Source of the DNA: Isochrysis galbana
Lineage: Eukaryota; Haptophyta; Isochrysidales; Isochrysidaceae
Assembly: GCA_018136815.1 (NCBI GenBank)
Contig: CM030937.1
Span: 4,462,226-4,526,225, forward strand
Length of the DNA: 64,000 bases
Direction of reading: 5' to 3'
The translations under genes were made by a program, and so were the position numbers. Below the pieces are notes generated by a model. It was not told where the DNA came from, searched no databases, and saw only the letters and a program-made list of their open reading frames with translations. This document shows positions 1 through 12,824 of the stretch, piece by piece; the first letter of the stretch is position 1, and the number at the start of each line of letters is the position of its first letter.

Positions 1-84
1 ATGAGCCTTCCTTCCTAATATTCCATGTCTAGGTTCAGGTAGCAGCGAAAGGAGCAAGCAGATGTGTGCACTGCTACATATACT

Positions 85-700
85 TCAATTTAGCCAATCT
101 CCCTTGCTAGCAGCGTTTTGCTGCTCCTCGCTGCGTTTCAATCCAGCATGTACAATCGGTTCGCCAATCAGCATCAACTTTGAAATGACCTGATTGTGGG
201 GGCCGTGCAAGAAGCACCATCAGGCTGCAGCAGAGGGTGGATTTGTGTGCTAAGAACTCAGTCCTCACCGTCTCTTCACTGTCACCGAGGTTGCCCGGCA
301 CAAAGATCGAGAGTGTGCGCACGTTCTGGAAGAGCACGTATTTTAGGTCAACCGGAGGTGCTGAGCTCGTGACCAGCCCCGGGTTTAACTGTATCGTCTG
401 GGTTGCAGCCTCGCTCTTGGCGCTATCGAAATCGATGCCCAGCTTATTGACGAAGATGGAGATCGAGGAAGGCGCCGAGTTGGCCGGACCCTCGATCTTG
501 ATCGCCGAGATCTTGCAGGCCTGCATCATACTGATGTGGATGAGGAGCTCCTCGTCGCAGTCCGATTGGAGGAAGTAGACAGGGTCGTCGCGGGTTGCGA
601 GCTCGATGGCGTGGCGCAGTGTGTGCTCCTTGCTCGCGTTCAGGCACTCGCACTGCCGCAGGTCCAGCTGCTCAAGCAGGTCCGAGTGGGTGGCAGTCAT
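85..700 (-). CDS. PITH domain protein (PITHD1/TXNL1 C-terminal type)
   Basis: Two exons on the minus strand, 700-269 and 189-85, with a 79-nt GT-AG intron at 190-268. The joined protein has about 178 residues, nearly all PITH domain. Seen: LLEQLDLRQCECLN near residue 7, then SDCDEELLIHI, IKIEGP, LKYVLFQNVRTLSIFVPGN, and after splicing VISKLMLIGEP, which restores the conserved last strand of the fold. Reading through the intron loses that strand, so the splice is well supported. The ATG at 700 is preferred because the open frame upstream has only GTG. PITH proteins are cytosolic or nuclear beta-sandwich proteins; in TXNL1 this domain binds the 26S proteasome. Here it stands alone with no thioredoxin domain, as in PITHD1. 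Family is confident; exact role is inferred. Confidence 0.9.
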
Positions 701-1109
701 CGGCGGCCGTCGGGGCACGCGGCGGGCTCTCCGTGCCCCGCTCGCTCTTCCTTATGAAGAAGAGAGACTTTTCTCGAGTATCTATCTCTACTCCAGTGTT
801 TTCCATCACAGTACTCTACCCTAGTATGATTCACACTAGCTAGGGCTCTCCCTTCTATCCGTGTCGGATGAGATGCCCCCGAGCGCTCGGGATGGTCTAT
901 GGTCTATGGCCGTCGTGCCGTCGTCACGCCCTCTCCATTCTCTGCCCCAGCAGCGCCATGCCCCCCGCACACACCCTTCCGAGTGCCCCCCCCCCCCCCC
1001 CCCCCCAACCCCCTTTGCCCTTTGTTCATTCAGAGATCAGAGATGTCTCACCGCACACGCGGCCGTGGACCGTGGACCCTCTGCTTTCTTTTTACGCGGC
1101 AAAAACTTT
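701..1109. other. Intergenic, no gene seen
   Basis: Upstream of the PITH gene. Holds CT-rich sequence and a poly-C tract near 988-1007. No conserved reading frame recognised. Confidence 0.5.
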
Positions 1110-3625
1110 CTACACCCCTACTCCCCCGGCCCTTCCCCCCCGTCATCAGGCGACTCCCCCCGTGCACTACTAGGGGGATGGGGGTGAAGGGCTTAGATAT
1201 GGTGCGGTGCCCCCCCGCCCCCCCCCCCCCCCCGGTGATCATTCCCCCCTTTCCTCCTGTGTCTGCGGGTGGGCGGCAGCCTCGGTCTCGACTTATCCTG
1301 TAAACAGGCGCGAGACTTACCAATATTTCGGGGCGCGGAGCTCTCGCTCCGCCCACCCCCTTCTCCGCGCTCTCTCTCCCCTCTCCTGCGGCATGCGCGA
1401 TGGCGCGCCTGCGGCAGGCAGCAGGCAGGCCTCCAACTGGCCTTTGGCGACCCCTGGAGGCTCTTGGAGGCCAGCTCAGGGGGCAGAGGAGGCTGGGTCT
1501 GGGTCCTGGTCTCCCCTGCCTCTCCTTCGCTGGCGCTCCTGAGCCTCTGGGGTCCCCACGCTGCTGACGAATTGGGATGGCCCATAGGGCCTGAGGGCAA
1601 TGAGGAAGGGGCCAAGCCGGCGGCAGGCGCGGCGAGGGAGACGACTTCGGAGGTGCTGACGGGCTGAAGCCCGTCAGCAGAGGAAGGCGGGCAGGCGGGC
1701 TTGAGCGAGGGCGAGGACGGCGGCGAGAGCGACATGGAGCGAGCGGCGAGAGGCGAGGGCGAGTGAGAGGAGGGCTGTGATGGCAGGGGCTGGCGAGGAG
1801 AGGAGAGATTGTAGGGTACGAGTGTTACGAGAGCGAGAGCGACGAGAGGAGCCATCGAGACGACGTCGCAGAAGACGATGTCGAACGGATAGGCGCCGAC
1901 CTGCGGTCCCTTTGGATCGTCTCTTGTCGGCACTCGTCGGTAGAGTAGACCTGATTGCAACAGACATCGCGAAGATTCGCGACTGAGCCAACGCAAGCGA
2001 CGATGATCGAGGTCGGAGTTGCGAGGAGAGGAAGAGAGGAAGCGGATGAGGTCGTGGCCGTCGGGGTCCTCGGCCTGTGCCTCCTTGAGCGCCTCGGCGT
2101 TAGGTGTACCGACGTCGAGGTAAGAGAGGTTGATAGAATCCCTGGTCGTAGAGGACAATCTGGACGACCGTTCGTTAGCTTGCAGACTAGATGCCGTAGT
2201 GGTACGAGAACGAGAGGCGGCGACGGCTGGCGGCTGACCATCCGATGCCGTGGTGGAGCGAGAGTTAGGGACGACGGCGGCTAGTAGCTGCCCACCCCCC
2301 TGCTTAGGAGCGGACGTCTCCGACGTCTCATCGTCTGCCGCCACCAAGCGTGACACGCCATAAGCATCCTTGTGATTAGCACCTGGTTTGTGCTAGACGG
2401 TGAAATTGAGCCGCGGCAGAAATCGTATCGGACACGCGTTGCGGGTTGGAATGAATCCACCTCAGGCCAGCGTTCGAGAGATAGGTGCACGGCGGGTGCG
2501 AGATAATCAAGTCCCATCCGAGGTCTTGGACGAGATCCGCGTCCCCGTCGAAGTGCGGAACGTAATCGACTTCGGACGGGAACAAATCGCACGTCGCCAC
2601 ATCAGCGCCGGCAAGAAGAAACATCGACGAGACCACTCCACTCGTCTCGCCGATGACCAAGACGCGAGGACACGAGATGCCGTCGGCCTGCACGGTCTCG
2701 ACGTCACGCCTAATGTCACCGAGAGCGAGGTACAGATTTCGTCGAAGTGGATGGGAAGTACCTGAGCCGGAGACTCAGGCGATTGGCTAGGGCGCAGAAC
2801 AAGCTGCGCCGCCTCGGCAATATCTTTCGGCATCACGTGCGCGGCACCGTGGGCGGCGGCGCGTTGAAAAGCAAGATCGAGAACGTACGAGAGGGCCTCT
2901 CCCTCCTTCAAGGAAGGACGAGTGCGCGCGAGATGAACGAGCAAATCCTCAGAGGCCGGAATCAAAGTCAGGCGCACTGAAAGCTGGCAAAGCGGAACGA
3001 CAGCGGAAACGGAAACGGGACTGCGTGTGACCGGAATGGACGGAGACGCGGCGGCCAAAGTGCGAGCCGTCTTAAAAGAACGGGACGCGGCAGCCGGAAG
3101 AGAGTCGAACGAGAAGAGAACAGGCTGAAAACGGAACAATCGACGGAATGCGCGTTGTACAACGGAGGGCATGTTGGCGAATACCCCTCCGTCAGCGAAC
3201 GATTCATCAGACGAGCTAGTCGGTATCGGTCGCCAACCCAATCGGGTTGGCGCAACCATCGTAGGCGGCGCGAGCCAACGGCGAACAGCGAGGATGTAGG
3301 CCACCGTCCATCCGGAGGGGCTAACCTCGCTGGCACGGCCAAGGCAGCTTAACGACGAGTTTCGAGGGAACGAATCGGCCAGACCATCCAAGATTTGGCT
3401 GGCGACAGGGTTGGAGCGATGGGCTGGCCTCGACGGGCCAGGGCGGGCGAATGGGGCGAGCCTGTGAGTGGGAGAGTGGGAGTGGGTCAGTAGGGCAGTG
3501 TGCTCCTGGCAAGCCATAAGGAATGCCAGGAGGATGGGTGGTTCCTCCCCCACAGCGGGGGAGGAGTGGAGAGAGGAGGGGCTCGTGCCCCCCAATGCCC
3601 CATGGGCCCATGGGTGAACTAAGTA
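1110..3625 (+). repeat. R1 repeat copy, split by a Ty3/Gypsy fragment
   Basis: The flanks 1110-1562 and 3406-3625 match, in order, one dispersed repeat (R1) seen elsewhere at 24155-24367, 31088-31310, 42855-43617, 43618-44612, 50190-50355 and 51870-52050. Landmarks are ACTACTAGGGGGAT, a hairpin around TCCTGTAAACAGG, CTTCTCCGCGCTCTCTC, GCCAGCTCAGGGGGCAGAG, and an end in GAACTAAGTATAAA. The two halves continue each other once the Ty3 fragment is removed, so the Ty3 piece inserted later. R1 shows no coding function. It behaves like a non-autonomous or fold-back element. Confidence 0.7.
1563..3405 (-). mobile_element. Ty3/Gypsy LTR-retrotransposon fossil with cytosine methyltransferase-like segment
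   Basis: Broken fragment with several breaks and no recognisable LTRs. In element order (minus strand) it holds an unrecognised segment (about 3000-2720), a methyltransferase-like segment (about 2693-2400) and an integrase N-terminal region (about 2150-1840). The methyltransferase part shows VLVIGETSGVVSSMF (SAM-binding start), then CDLFPSE, WDLIISHPPCTYL (PPC motif) and NAGLRWIH, the pattern of phage-type cytosine-methyltransferase-like proteins. The integrase part shows GLLYRR and VGAYPFDIVFCDVV, matching VGTYPFDVVYCDVL in the Ty3 fragment at 24881-26065. It is younger than the R1 repeat that it splits. Family assignment is from motifs; capture of the methyltransferase by the element is inferred from its position. 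Confidence 0.65.
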
Positions 3626-4636
3626 TAAAAAAACATCTGAAGATTCTGGGCTACTCGCCTACTAGATCTAGGTTATCCTGTCACTGCTACGACACCGCCC
3701 TTGTACCTCTTCCCTCCGCCGCCTCCCTTTCCCCCCTTCGTTCCTTTGTCATCGGTTTCCGGGGTCCGGCTTGGGTGAACTAAGTATAAACTTAGTTTTA
3801 GTTATCAGAGATGTCTTACACATATGCATATGTACGGCCTCAACAGCCCACAACCCGTGCACCATGGACGCCCACAATGGGAATCGGGGGCCTGCGAGGG
3901 GGGAATTTTGTAGTGACAAATGCTTGCTGTGTATGTCAGAGATACGATAGCAGCACACGCACGCCTAGATGTCTGAATCGATAGACCGTCGCGGCCATAC
4001 CCGCCGGTTCCCCGCCGGACTTCCCGCCGAATTAATCGCGGAGAATGATGGGCATCATGGTTGGCTTGAAGGCTGCACCAAGCTCTGCCACCCCCATAAG
4101 CGATCATGGGGTCCCTGAGCCCCTACATCAAACGTACTTGGAGGCGCAGGGGCGCGGCTGCCAGAGTAGCCGCCCAAGGGCGACTCCAGCGGCCACGAGT
4201 GCGTGCTGAGCCGCATCCCGGTGGCCCCCCACGTTAGTATGGTCGACATGCCCCTTCTCTGCGCGAGGGGTTCTGTGAAAATTCCCGCCAGACCGGCCTT
4301 GCGCTCACGCCCCGCTGCGGCTCTGGCGTAGCGGAGAGGGAGAGAGAAAGGGCCCTCCCCTGGCGGAACGGCTCAGTGGCCGGTGCCACACATTCGATCG
4401 AAGTTGTGCCTCACACCGATCCCTGTCCGCAGCCCAGCCCGGCCGACATCTTGCTGTGGGTTCTGGAGAGGGAGCCCCCGGGGTGGCTGCCAGTGCCGAC
4501 GGCCGCGGCCATCATCGAAGCGGCGGAGCGGCCATAAATAGGCCCTTCCTAACCTGGACCTACCAAAAAGAGTAAGCCGCCAGGGGACGGGACGGGAAAG
4601 TGGGGTCCGTGGTGCGTCTCTGCCGCCGCGCCGCCC
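3626..4636. other. Intergenic, one R1-like terminus, no gene seen
   Basis: A second copy of the R1 end (GAACTAAGTATAAACTTAG) lies at 3774-3797. The rest is unassigned GC-rich sequence leading to the start of the next gene. No convincing coding frame. Confidence 0.4.
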
Positions 4637-6688
4637 ATGCCGACGGCAGAGCCCACCAAGCCGCCGCCGGCCGCGCCGCCGGCCTCGATGCTGCCCCGCC
4701 CTTCGGCCACGCTACTTGCCGCCGCCGCCAGCAGGCGCGACGCGTTGCGCGAACGCTCCGCCAGCGCGAGCGCACTCGCGAGCGTTGAAGCAGCAATGGC
4801 ACGAGTCGAGCGCGTAGCGAGCATGGAGCAGATTGAGCTGGTCCAGCGCGTCAGCTTGAACGAAAGAGATCTGACAAATGGCGCACTAGAAGAAGAGCTT
4901 GCTACCATCACTGATTCCGAGCTAGCCGCGACGGCGTGGAGCGGCGGCAATAATGACAGCGAGCCGTCACCCATAGACCTGTCCAGCACATCAGGCCCTT
5001 GCACGCCTGCAGGCCCTGCGGCGTCTTCCCAGAGTGAAGGCGGTCGCCAAGATCAAACTACACGTGGCGGCGACGAGGATAGACTCTTTTTGTCTCTTCA
5101 AGATACCAGAGATACGAGTGGAAGCACGCCACAACGCCGGGACGCTCGTTTCCCACAGGACAAAGTCTACGAGGTCGAGAATGCCATGGAAAGTGGCACC
5201 ATTGACGTAGTAGGGCCTGATGGTGCCGGCGTGACGTTATCAAGCTCCATCGGTACGATCGTGGGCCACGGGGAACATCCCCCTGGCTTATTCGAGGCGG
5301 CAATGTGCAACGCGCCCGGTTCGCTTCGTGATTCTGTTCGCAAAGATCCTGCACATCCAGTCGAAATGCTCACCCAACCCCGACGACCCACTAAGGTAGA
5401 GGATCGAGGTCAATGGCGTGTAGAGCTGCGGCCGCTAGGAGCTGCATCTGTCTTCGTTGTAGTGAGCTTTTGGGAGCGAAGCGACCAAAGTGTCGCGAGC
5501 AGCGACGTTGGCGCTGTAGCTCTGTTGAGTGACCAAACCGAACAAAGAATAAGCACGGTCTCGCGTGTGCCCCACCATGCCATCCTCCAAGATGCTGCTG
5601 CGACCAGCTCAACTGCGCAAGGGCCGGACATCGACCGCGCCGTCGACATTTTTGAAGAGGACCTAGGTAGCCTGGTCTCCATGCTATCCTCTCAGCTCAG
5701 TAGCGAGGCTGGCAGCGCTTATCGGGCCAAATGCCGTCCGGTGGACCTGACTTGTGGCACAAAGAGTGGTGATTCTGCAAGTGACTACCGCACCGTGTCG
5801 GTCTTGGATGACGCGGCGGAACTAATCGATGGAAGTGTTGTGCGTGCTACCAATAGCGAAGACGGCACGCTGGATTCGCTGCTGGAAACCCTTTCGTCTC
5901 AAATTCGTGCATCTAGTCTTGTAACTTCTCGTGATGAATTTGCGGCGCATGCCCTCAACTCTGGTCCAGCTGAAGGGGTCGTGCCTTCAGAGCCAGCACA
6001 GCCGGCTGGGTCGGAAGCCCGGCCAAATAATCTGGGCGCCATGCTGGCGGCGCTCGACCTGCAACTAGAGCAACAAAAGGAATTGATGCAGCAGCAGGAA
6101 CTGTTGCAAAAGGCAACACAGCAGGCCATGTGGACTAGTTCGGGGACACTTCAAGCTCAAGAGGCTCATCCGAAACACCCAAATGTCATGCTTGAGCCTA
6201 GAGATGAGACACCTGCCATTCCACTCGCCCTGATGCAGCACGTGCAGCTGTTGTCGACGCCGCCTCGTGTACTGCCTGAAGCTGTGGCCAGCGCCGCCAC
6301 GCAGCACCTTTCCGCTCTCCTCGGTGTCAAAACAACAGGCACTCGCCTGGTTGGTGCGGGTAGCAGCCATCTTGCTATCAAGCAGTCGCCCTCGTCTACT
6401 CAACCTCAGTTGGATCGCGCTCTGGTCGCATCCAGCCGACCTCATGCATGCCAATCAGGCTATGACTTCCGCCATGCGGGCAGTGGCAGCGGCGGTGATA
6501 TGCTTGGAATCCCGCGCGGCGGAAACGGATGTCGGACACCTAGACAGAGTGACATCATCGCAGCTGGTGAAGAAGTGATGGACTTATCTATCTTCTCTCA
6601 ACAATCGGCTGCATTTCACGAGGGCAGGGGGAATCCGCAACATGGCCGAGAAATGACATATAGCAGGCAGCGTGGGAGAAACGTCTAG
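4637..6688 (+). CDS. Hypothetical protein, 683 aa, largely low complexity
   Basis: A single 683-codon open frame with an ATG at 4637 and stop at 6686-6688. No domain recognised. The N-terminus is Pro/Ala-rich, followed by an Ala/Arg/Ser helical stretch (about residues 25-70). The middle is Ser/Thr/Asp/Glu-rich and probably disordered. A short Gln/Leu/Glu coiled-coil candidate (LEQQKELMQQQELLQK) lies at about residue 475. Length, codon-like composition and absence of repeat similarity to the rest of the window favour a real gene. Neighbours give no clue. Function unknown. Confidence 0.65.
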   Translation: MPTAEPTKPPPAAPPASMLPRPSATLLAAAASRRDALRERSASASALASVEAAMARVERVASMEQIELVQRVSLNERDLTNGALEEELATITDSELAATAWSGGNNDSEPSPIDLSSTSGPCTPAGPAASSQSEGGRQDQTTRGGDEDRLFLSLQDTRDTSGSTPQRRDARFPQDKVYEVENAMESGTIDVVGPDGAGVTLSSSIGTIVGHGEHPPGLFEAAMCNAPGSLRDSVRKDPAHPVEMLTQPRRPTKVEDRGQWRVELRPLGAASVFVVVSFWERSDQSVASSDVGAVALLSDQTEQRISTVSRVPHHAILQDAAATSSTAQGPDIDRAVDIFEEDLGSLVSMLSSQLSSEAGSAYRAKCRPVDLTCGTKSGDSASDYRTVSVLDDAAELIDGSVVRATNSEDGTLDSLLETLSSQIRASSLVTSRDEFAAHALNSGPAEGVVPSEPAQPAGSEARPNNLGAMLAALDLQLEQQKELMQQQELLQKATQQAMWTSSGTLQAQEAHPKHPNVMLEPRDETPAIPLALMQHVQLLSTPPRVLPEAVASAATQHLSALLGVKTTGTRLVGAGSSHLAIKQSPSSTQPQLDRALVASSRPHACQSGYDFRHAGSGSGGDMLGIPRGGNGCRTPRQSDIIAAGEEVMDLSIFSQQSAAFHEGRGNPQHGREMTYSRQRGRNV

Positions 6689-7214
6689 TGACCAGGCCTC
6701 GCTCACCGGGCAACTGCTTTGATTGATGCAGTAGTGGACTTATGAGGATACATAAGCTCACTGCTACAGCGTTGTTGTTGCATGCAAGCTGCTACATACA
6801 CTGCAAGAACAGGATGCTCGTGGCTACGGGCGCTGCCCGAGGAAGCAGTATGAGAGAAAACTGAGAGGTACCCCATTGATGATGTGGAACCCATGTCCGT
6901 CTTGACCTACATGGGGAGGCTAGGCAAGGAAGAGAGACCAGAGTGGGAGTCGAGCGGAGACTGGAGTATGAAGAGGTGGCTCTGCGCTTTGCAAAGCAAT
7001 CATGGGGGAAACGGGATGCCGTATGCCATTCATACGTTATTTTGCAGTAAACTGACACGTCCTTGTCCTTATCTTGCTTGGGACCTCCGCAAGCTCAGCG
7101 CTCCGCATCATCAAGGAAAGTCGTCAAAGTCAGCACGCTACGAGACGGCCAATTCTGGGCATGGCCCTAGCGCCCTAGCCCATTCGGCATGCGGCCTCGC
7201 GCACCGCAGCACCG
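6689..7214. other. Intergenic, nothing recognised
   Basis: 3' flank of the preceding gene. Short open frames here have no recognisable motif and no support. Confidence 0.4.
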
Positions 7215-7470
7215 TAACTAAAAAAAAACTTCTTAATATTCTCCCCACGCGCGCGGCCCTGCAGATCTACCCTGTAGCCACGCCCGCCTCCCTTACCACT
7301 CCTTCCACTCGCCTTGCGGCTCGTCCCTTTGTGCTCTACTTAGGGGCTCAGTGTGTGGGGTTTCCAGTTGCAGGCGCGGCTTGTACTGGTCCCCGGTGGT
7401 CTAGCTCTCTACTCCCTCCTGCGCCATCGGGCTATCGGCTGTATCGTTGGTTCACTGTGTTGTCGTGGTG
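7215..7470 (+). repeat. R2 dispersed repeat, copy 1
   Basis: Begins TTCTTAATATTCTCCCCACG and runs through TGTAGCCACGCCCGC, GGGGTTTCCAG and CTCCTGCGCCATCGGGCTA. It is clearly similar along its length to 17500-17715 in the same orientation. A reverse copy of the start motif is at about 26998-27032. Non-coding, probably a short non-autonomous element. Confidence 0.65.
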
Positions 7471-7499
7471 GCGGATTTGAGGTGTTGTGCAGTGTGAGA

Positions 7500-8400
7500 G
7501 TTATGGATCGGGTGGGCCCAACTACTTTTATAAGTAGGAGGCCAATGGGGGCCTCGCGCCCCCCTCTCTCCATCGCAGACACCCCCTGGCCCCCTGGGTG
7601 GGCCTGCACAACCAACCTCAGCCCCTGCCTGCTGGCAGGGGCTGAGCTGACATCAATCTGGCCCAGACTTTCGCCGAGCGCGCGCCGCGCGCCGCACGCA
7701 CTCGCCTGCACTGGCCCTCGCTCGTACTGACCCCCCCCTCCACCACTGAGCCACAGACCACCGAGGCCGCCAGGAGGGCACCCAGGGCCAGCGACCAGCG
7801 AGGCGAGCGAGGGAGAGGCAGGAGAGGCCAGGGGCACTGCCCCAGCCTCCACTGCCCCCTGAGCTGCCCTGGCTGGCCCTCTGGGGGGCCCCGAGGGGCC
7901 CCCCAGAAGGGGGCCATGGCGCGCGCCATGCAGCACACGCCCGTAGGAGAACGAAGAGAACGACGGGAAAAGAACGACAAAAAAAACCACACGATCTGGC
8001 CCGAGAATAGGTAAGATAACCGCCCATCTACGGTATATCAACGGGAAGACACCCCGCGCGGCAGTCAAACACCGCGAAAGTGCGGCAGCGGACGAAGAAA
8101 GGCCAAAGGGCGGGGGCCGAGACCCCCCGGGGACACTATAAGTTAGTTCAGGAGGCGTTTTACGTTTGTCTGCCACAGGAACACCCAACAACAGGTCTGC
8201 CCCAGCCCGCCCCTTGCGCTTGGCCCGTCGTAGTGCACGCGGCCCCCCCCCCGATACCAAAGACAAAGGAATGAAGGGGGTAATGTAAAGGGAGTGAGTG
8301 TTCTGGGGTATAGGCGATGGCGTGAGTCGGTACCGTGAGTGCGTGGTCTTTATAGCTAGCGGTAGTAGCCTGAATCTTCAGATTTTTTTTTATGGATCGG
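7500..8400. repeat. GC-rich repeat block related to R1
   Basis: Contains R1-type segments in reverse (GCGAGGGAGAGGCAGGAGAG, GCCCCAGCCTCCACTGCCCC) within a block bounded by two copies of TTATGGATCGGGTGG-like sequence (7503 and about 8390). The long reading frames in it follow the GC-rich repeat and are not credible genes. Confidence 0.45.
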
Positions 8401-8557
8401 GTGGAACGAGCCTCAGCCGGAGATCATAAACCCCAGCCGGAGACCATAAACAGCTACATTGTCATTGCCAAAGTTGCATTTGTCAATGCGATTGTTAATT
8501 GTCTAGGAACAAGTAATGGCACACACACTCACTCTCATAAACATAGGGGATAGGCTA

Positions 8558-9186
8558 CTACAGCTGCTTGGCGCCCCGCAGTTTGGCCACCGCCGCCTCC
8601 TCTGTCTTCCGCCTGCGGCTTCGCACCTGCGCTCGCATCTCCGCCTCCGCTTCTTCTTCAGCCAAGGCGGCATGGCTCGACTCGTATGTGACGCGGAGCC
8701 GCGCCATCTTGCGCGCTCGCATCACCTCCGCGGAATCAGGCGAAGAGGGAGGAAGGGCCACGCCACACGGGGGGCTAAGAAGAACCGAAGAAGGGCCGCT
8801 GCTGCTTCCTGAACCCCGCTTGGCGTAATCGCGTGCATGGTGCTGTGGTGACTCTAGAAACTGGTGGCCGGGCAATGACAGGCATGCAACGCCATCGTAC
8901 CTGTGGTTTATGGCGCCATGCCAACGCCCACCGCCGCGACAATCTTCGTATTGCCGGTCGCGATATCGCTCATCGCGATATCGCTCATCGTGGTATCGCT
9001 CATCGCGATATTGCCCATCACGATACTGCCCGTCGCGATACTGCCCGTCGCGATAGCGCCCATCGACATACGACCTGTCACCGTACGGCCCACCGACGCG
9101 GTCGTGCGAGCTGTCGTTCCAGCCACCAGCATCTCGCCAACCTCTGCGCCCAAAGTCGCTGGCGGTCGCGTGTGCGGTGAGACTAT
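8558..9186 (-). CDS. C-terminal exon of an RYRD/DGQYR-repeat protein (partial)
   Basis: A continuous minus-strand frame with no ATG at its head. It begins just after a good acceptor (pyrimidine/AT-rich tract then TAATAG at about 9187), so it is read as a last exon. Its N-terminal part has Gly/Trp/Asp-rich sequence (GRRGWRDAGGWNDSS), then a 5-residue repeat (DGRYR, DGQYR three times, DERYH, DERYR) encoded by a 15-bp minisatellite at about 8955-9065. The C-terminal part is Ser-rich, then a charged helix with EEEAEAEMRAQVRSRRRK, ending AKLRGAKQL. RNA-associated proteins often have such Arg/Tyr/Asp/Gly repeats, but no RNA-binding domain is seen, so function is open. The upstream exon was not found; repeat DNA begins right after the acceptor, so the gene may be truncated. 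An extra intron near 8860-8900 is possible. Confidence 0.5.
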
Positions 9187-9802
9187 TAAGAAATTAATTA
9201 ATTAAAAAAACTAGCGTTAGTTTCAGATGTTTTTTTAGGGCCACATTTGTACCCATTACGAGGGATCCCTTGTTGGTTTTGAAGATCGGAGCGCTAAGCT
9301 CTTGCGCGGCCTTGATCTTGGGTGTCCTCCCCTGGGGACTGGGATGCTTTGTTCGTGCGCACCGTCGATTGCGCTTGTCCGAGGGTTCTAGGCCTCTTAC
9401 GAGGCAAGGCTTTGGCCTGCATGCTAGGGGGTAACCGTGACCGTGCCCGGGGAACGCAGGCACGCAGGCGCGCGTCGCACAGGGCCACCTCTGGTGCTCT
9501 CGCGTGGTTGACGTCAATTTCGCACGAGCGCGAAAACGTTTTCGGGTCCGTGTGTTGGAATGAATGGCGTCGGCAAAATGTGCATATTTCAGATTGCTCT
9601 CATTAGTCCTAGTATACCCATTACAAGTAGCATACCCTAAGATCTCGTGATAACACCTCAATCTTGACTAGGTGAATTTTCACACTTAGAAATTAAAAGC
9701 CCGGTTTGACCGCCCTATCTTTTGGGCAACACATACATATGACATATGCACAGAATCTTCTCGCCTTTATCTCATGGGGCCATAGGCATCGCAGCAAAGT
9801 GA
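9187..9802. other. Intergenic, with one GGGCGGTCAAAC-type repeat end
   Basis: Holds AT-rich sequence and, at about 9701-9718, CCGGTTTGACCGCCCTA, an end of the TA-flanked TIR family described at 46331-49955. The partner end was not identified. No gene supported. Confidence 0.4.
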
Positions 9803-12370
<2,568 letters not shown>

Positions 12371-12824
12371 CGGAGAGAGGAGGGGGAGGGGGAAGGCGGG
12401 GGGGGGGGAAGGGGAGGAGGTGGCGGGGCCGCGTTGGGAGCACCGCCACCCTGCCGACACAAAACTGAGGAGAGGATTGTCACTGGATTGTGCAAGGATG
12501 AAAAAGCGCCTGAAGAAGGTTTTCAGGAGAGGGCGCTGCTGCTCTCTCCTGAAGAAACCCTCCTCACAAACAAACCGGATTTGTACAATATTCTTGAAAG
12601 GAAGCCCAGTGCGCGCCTCTCCCAACCGCCTATTTTTCAGCTGAAAAAGAGAGAGTAGACGAGGAAGGGAGAGAGGGATCTCTGGGAGGGTGGGTGCTCC
12701 ACCTCTCCTCTCTCTCTCTCCGTCAAGAAGCTCGTTTGAGGTTGTTCTCTCTCTCTCTCCCCCGCCCCTCTTGCCGATTTGAGTGCAAGACGCTGCGCTT
12801 GGGGCTGCCAGCTCAGAGGACCAC
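12371..12824. promoter_or_regulatory. Shared intergenic region of a divergent gene pair
   Basis: About 450 bp separates the start codons at 12370 (minus) and 12825 (plus), so it must hold both 5' ends. It contains G tracts near 12399-12425 and CT-rich tracts near 12700-12770. No TATA box or other defined element could be assigned. Confidence 0.45.

Noticed and set aside
861-1303. Overlapping plus-strand proline-rich frames
   Set aside because: They follow poly-C tracts and CT-rich sequence in all frames and have no domain; composition artefact.
7409-8266. 285-residue minus frame
   Set aside because: It runs through GC-rich R1-type repeat sequence and is open in several frames; no motif.
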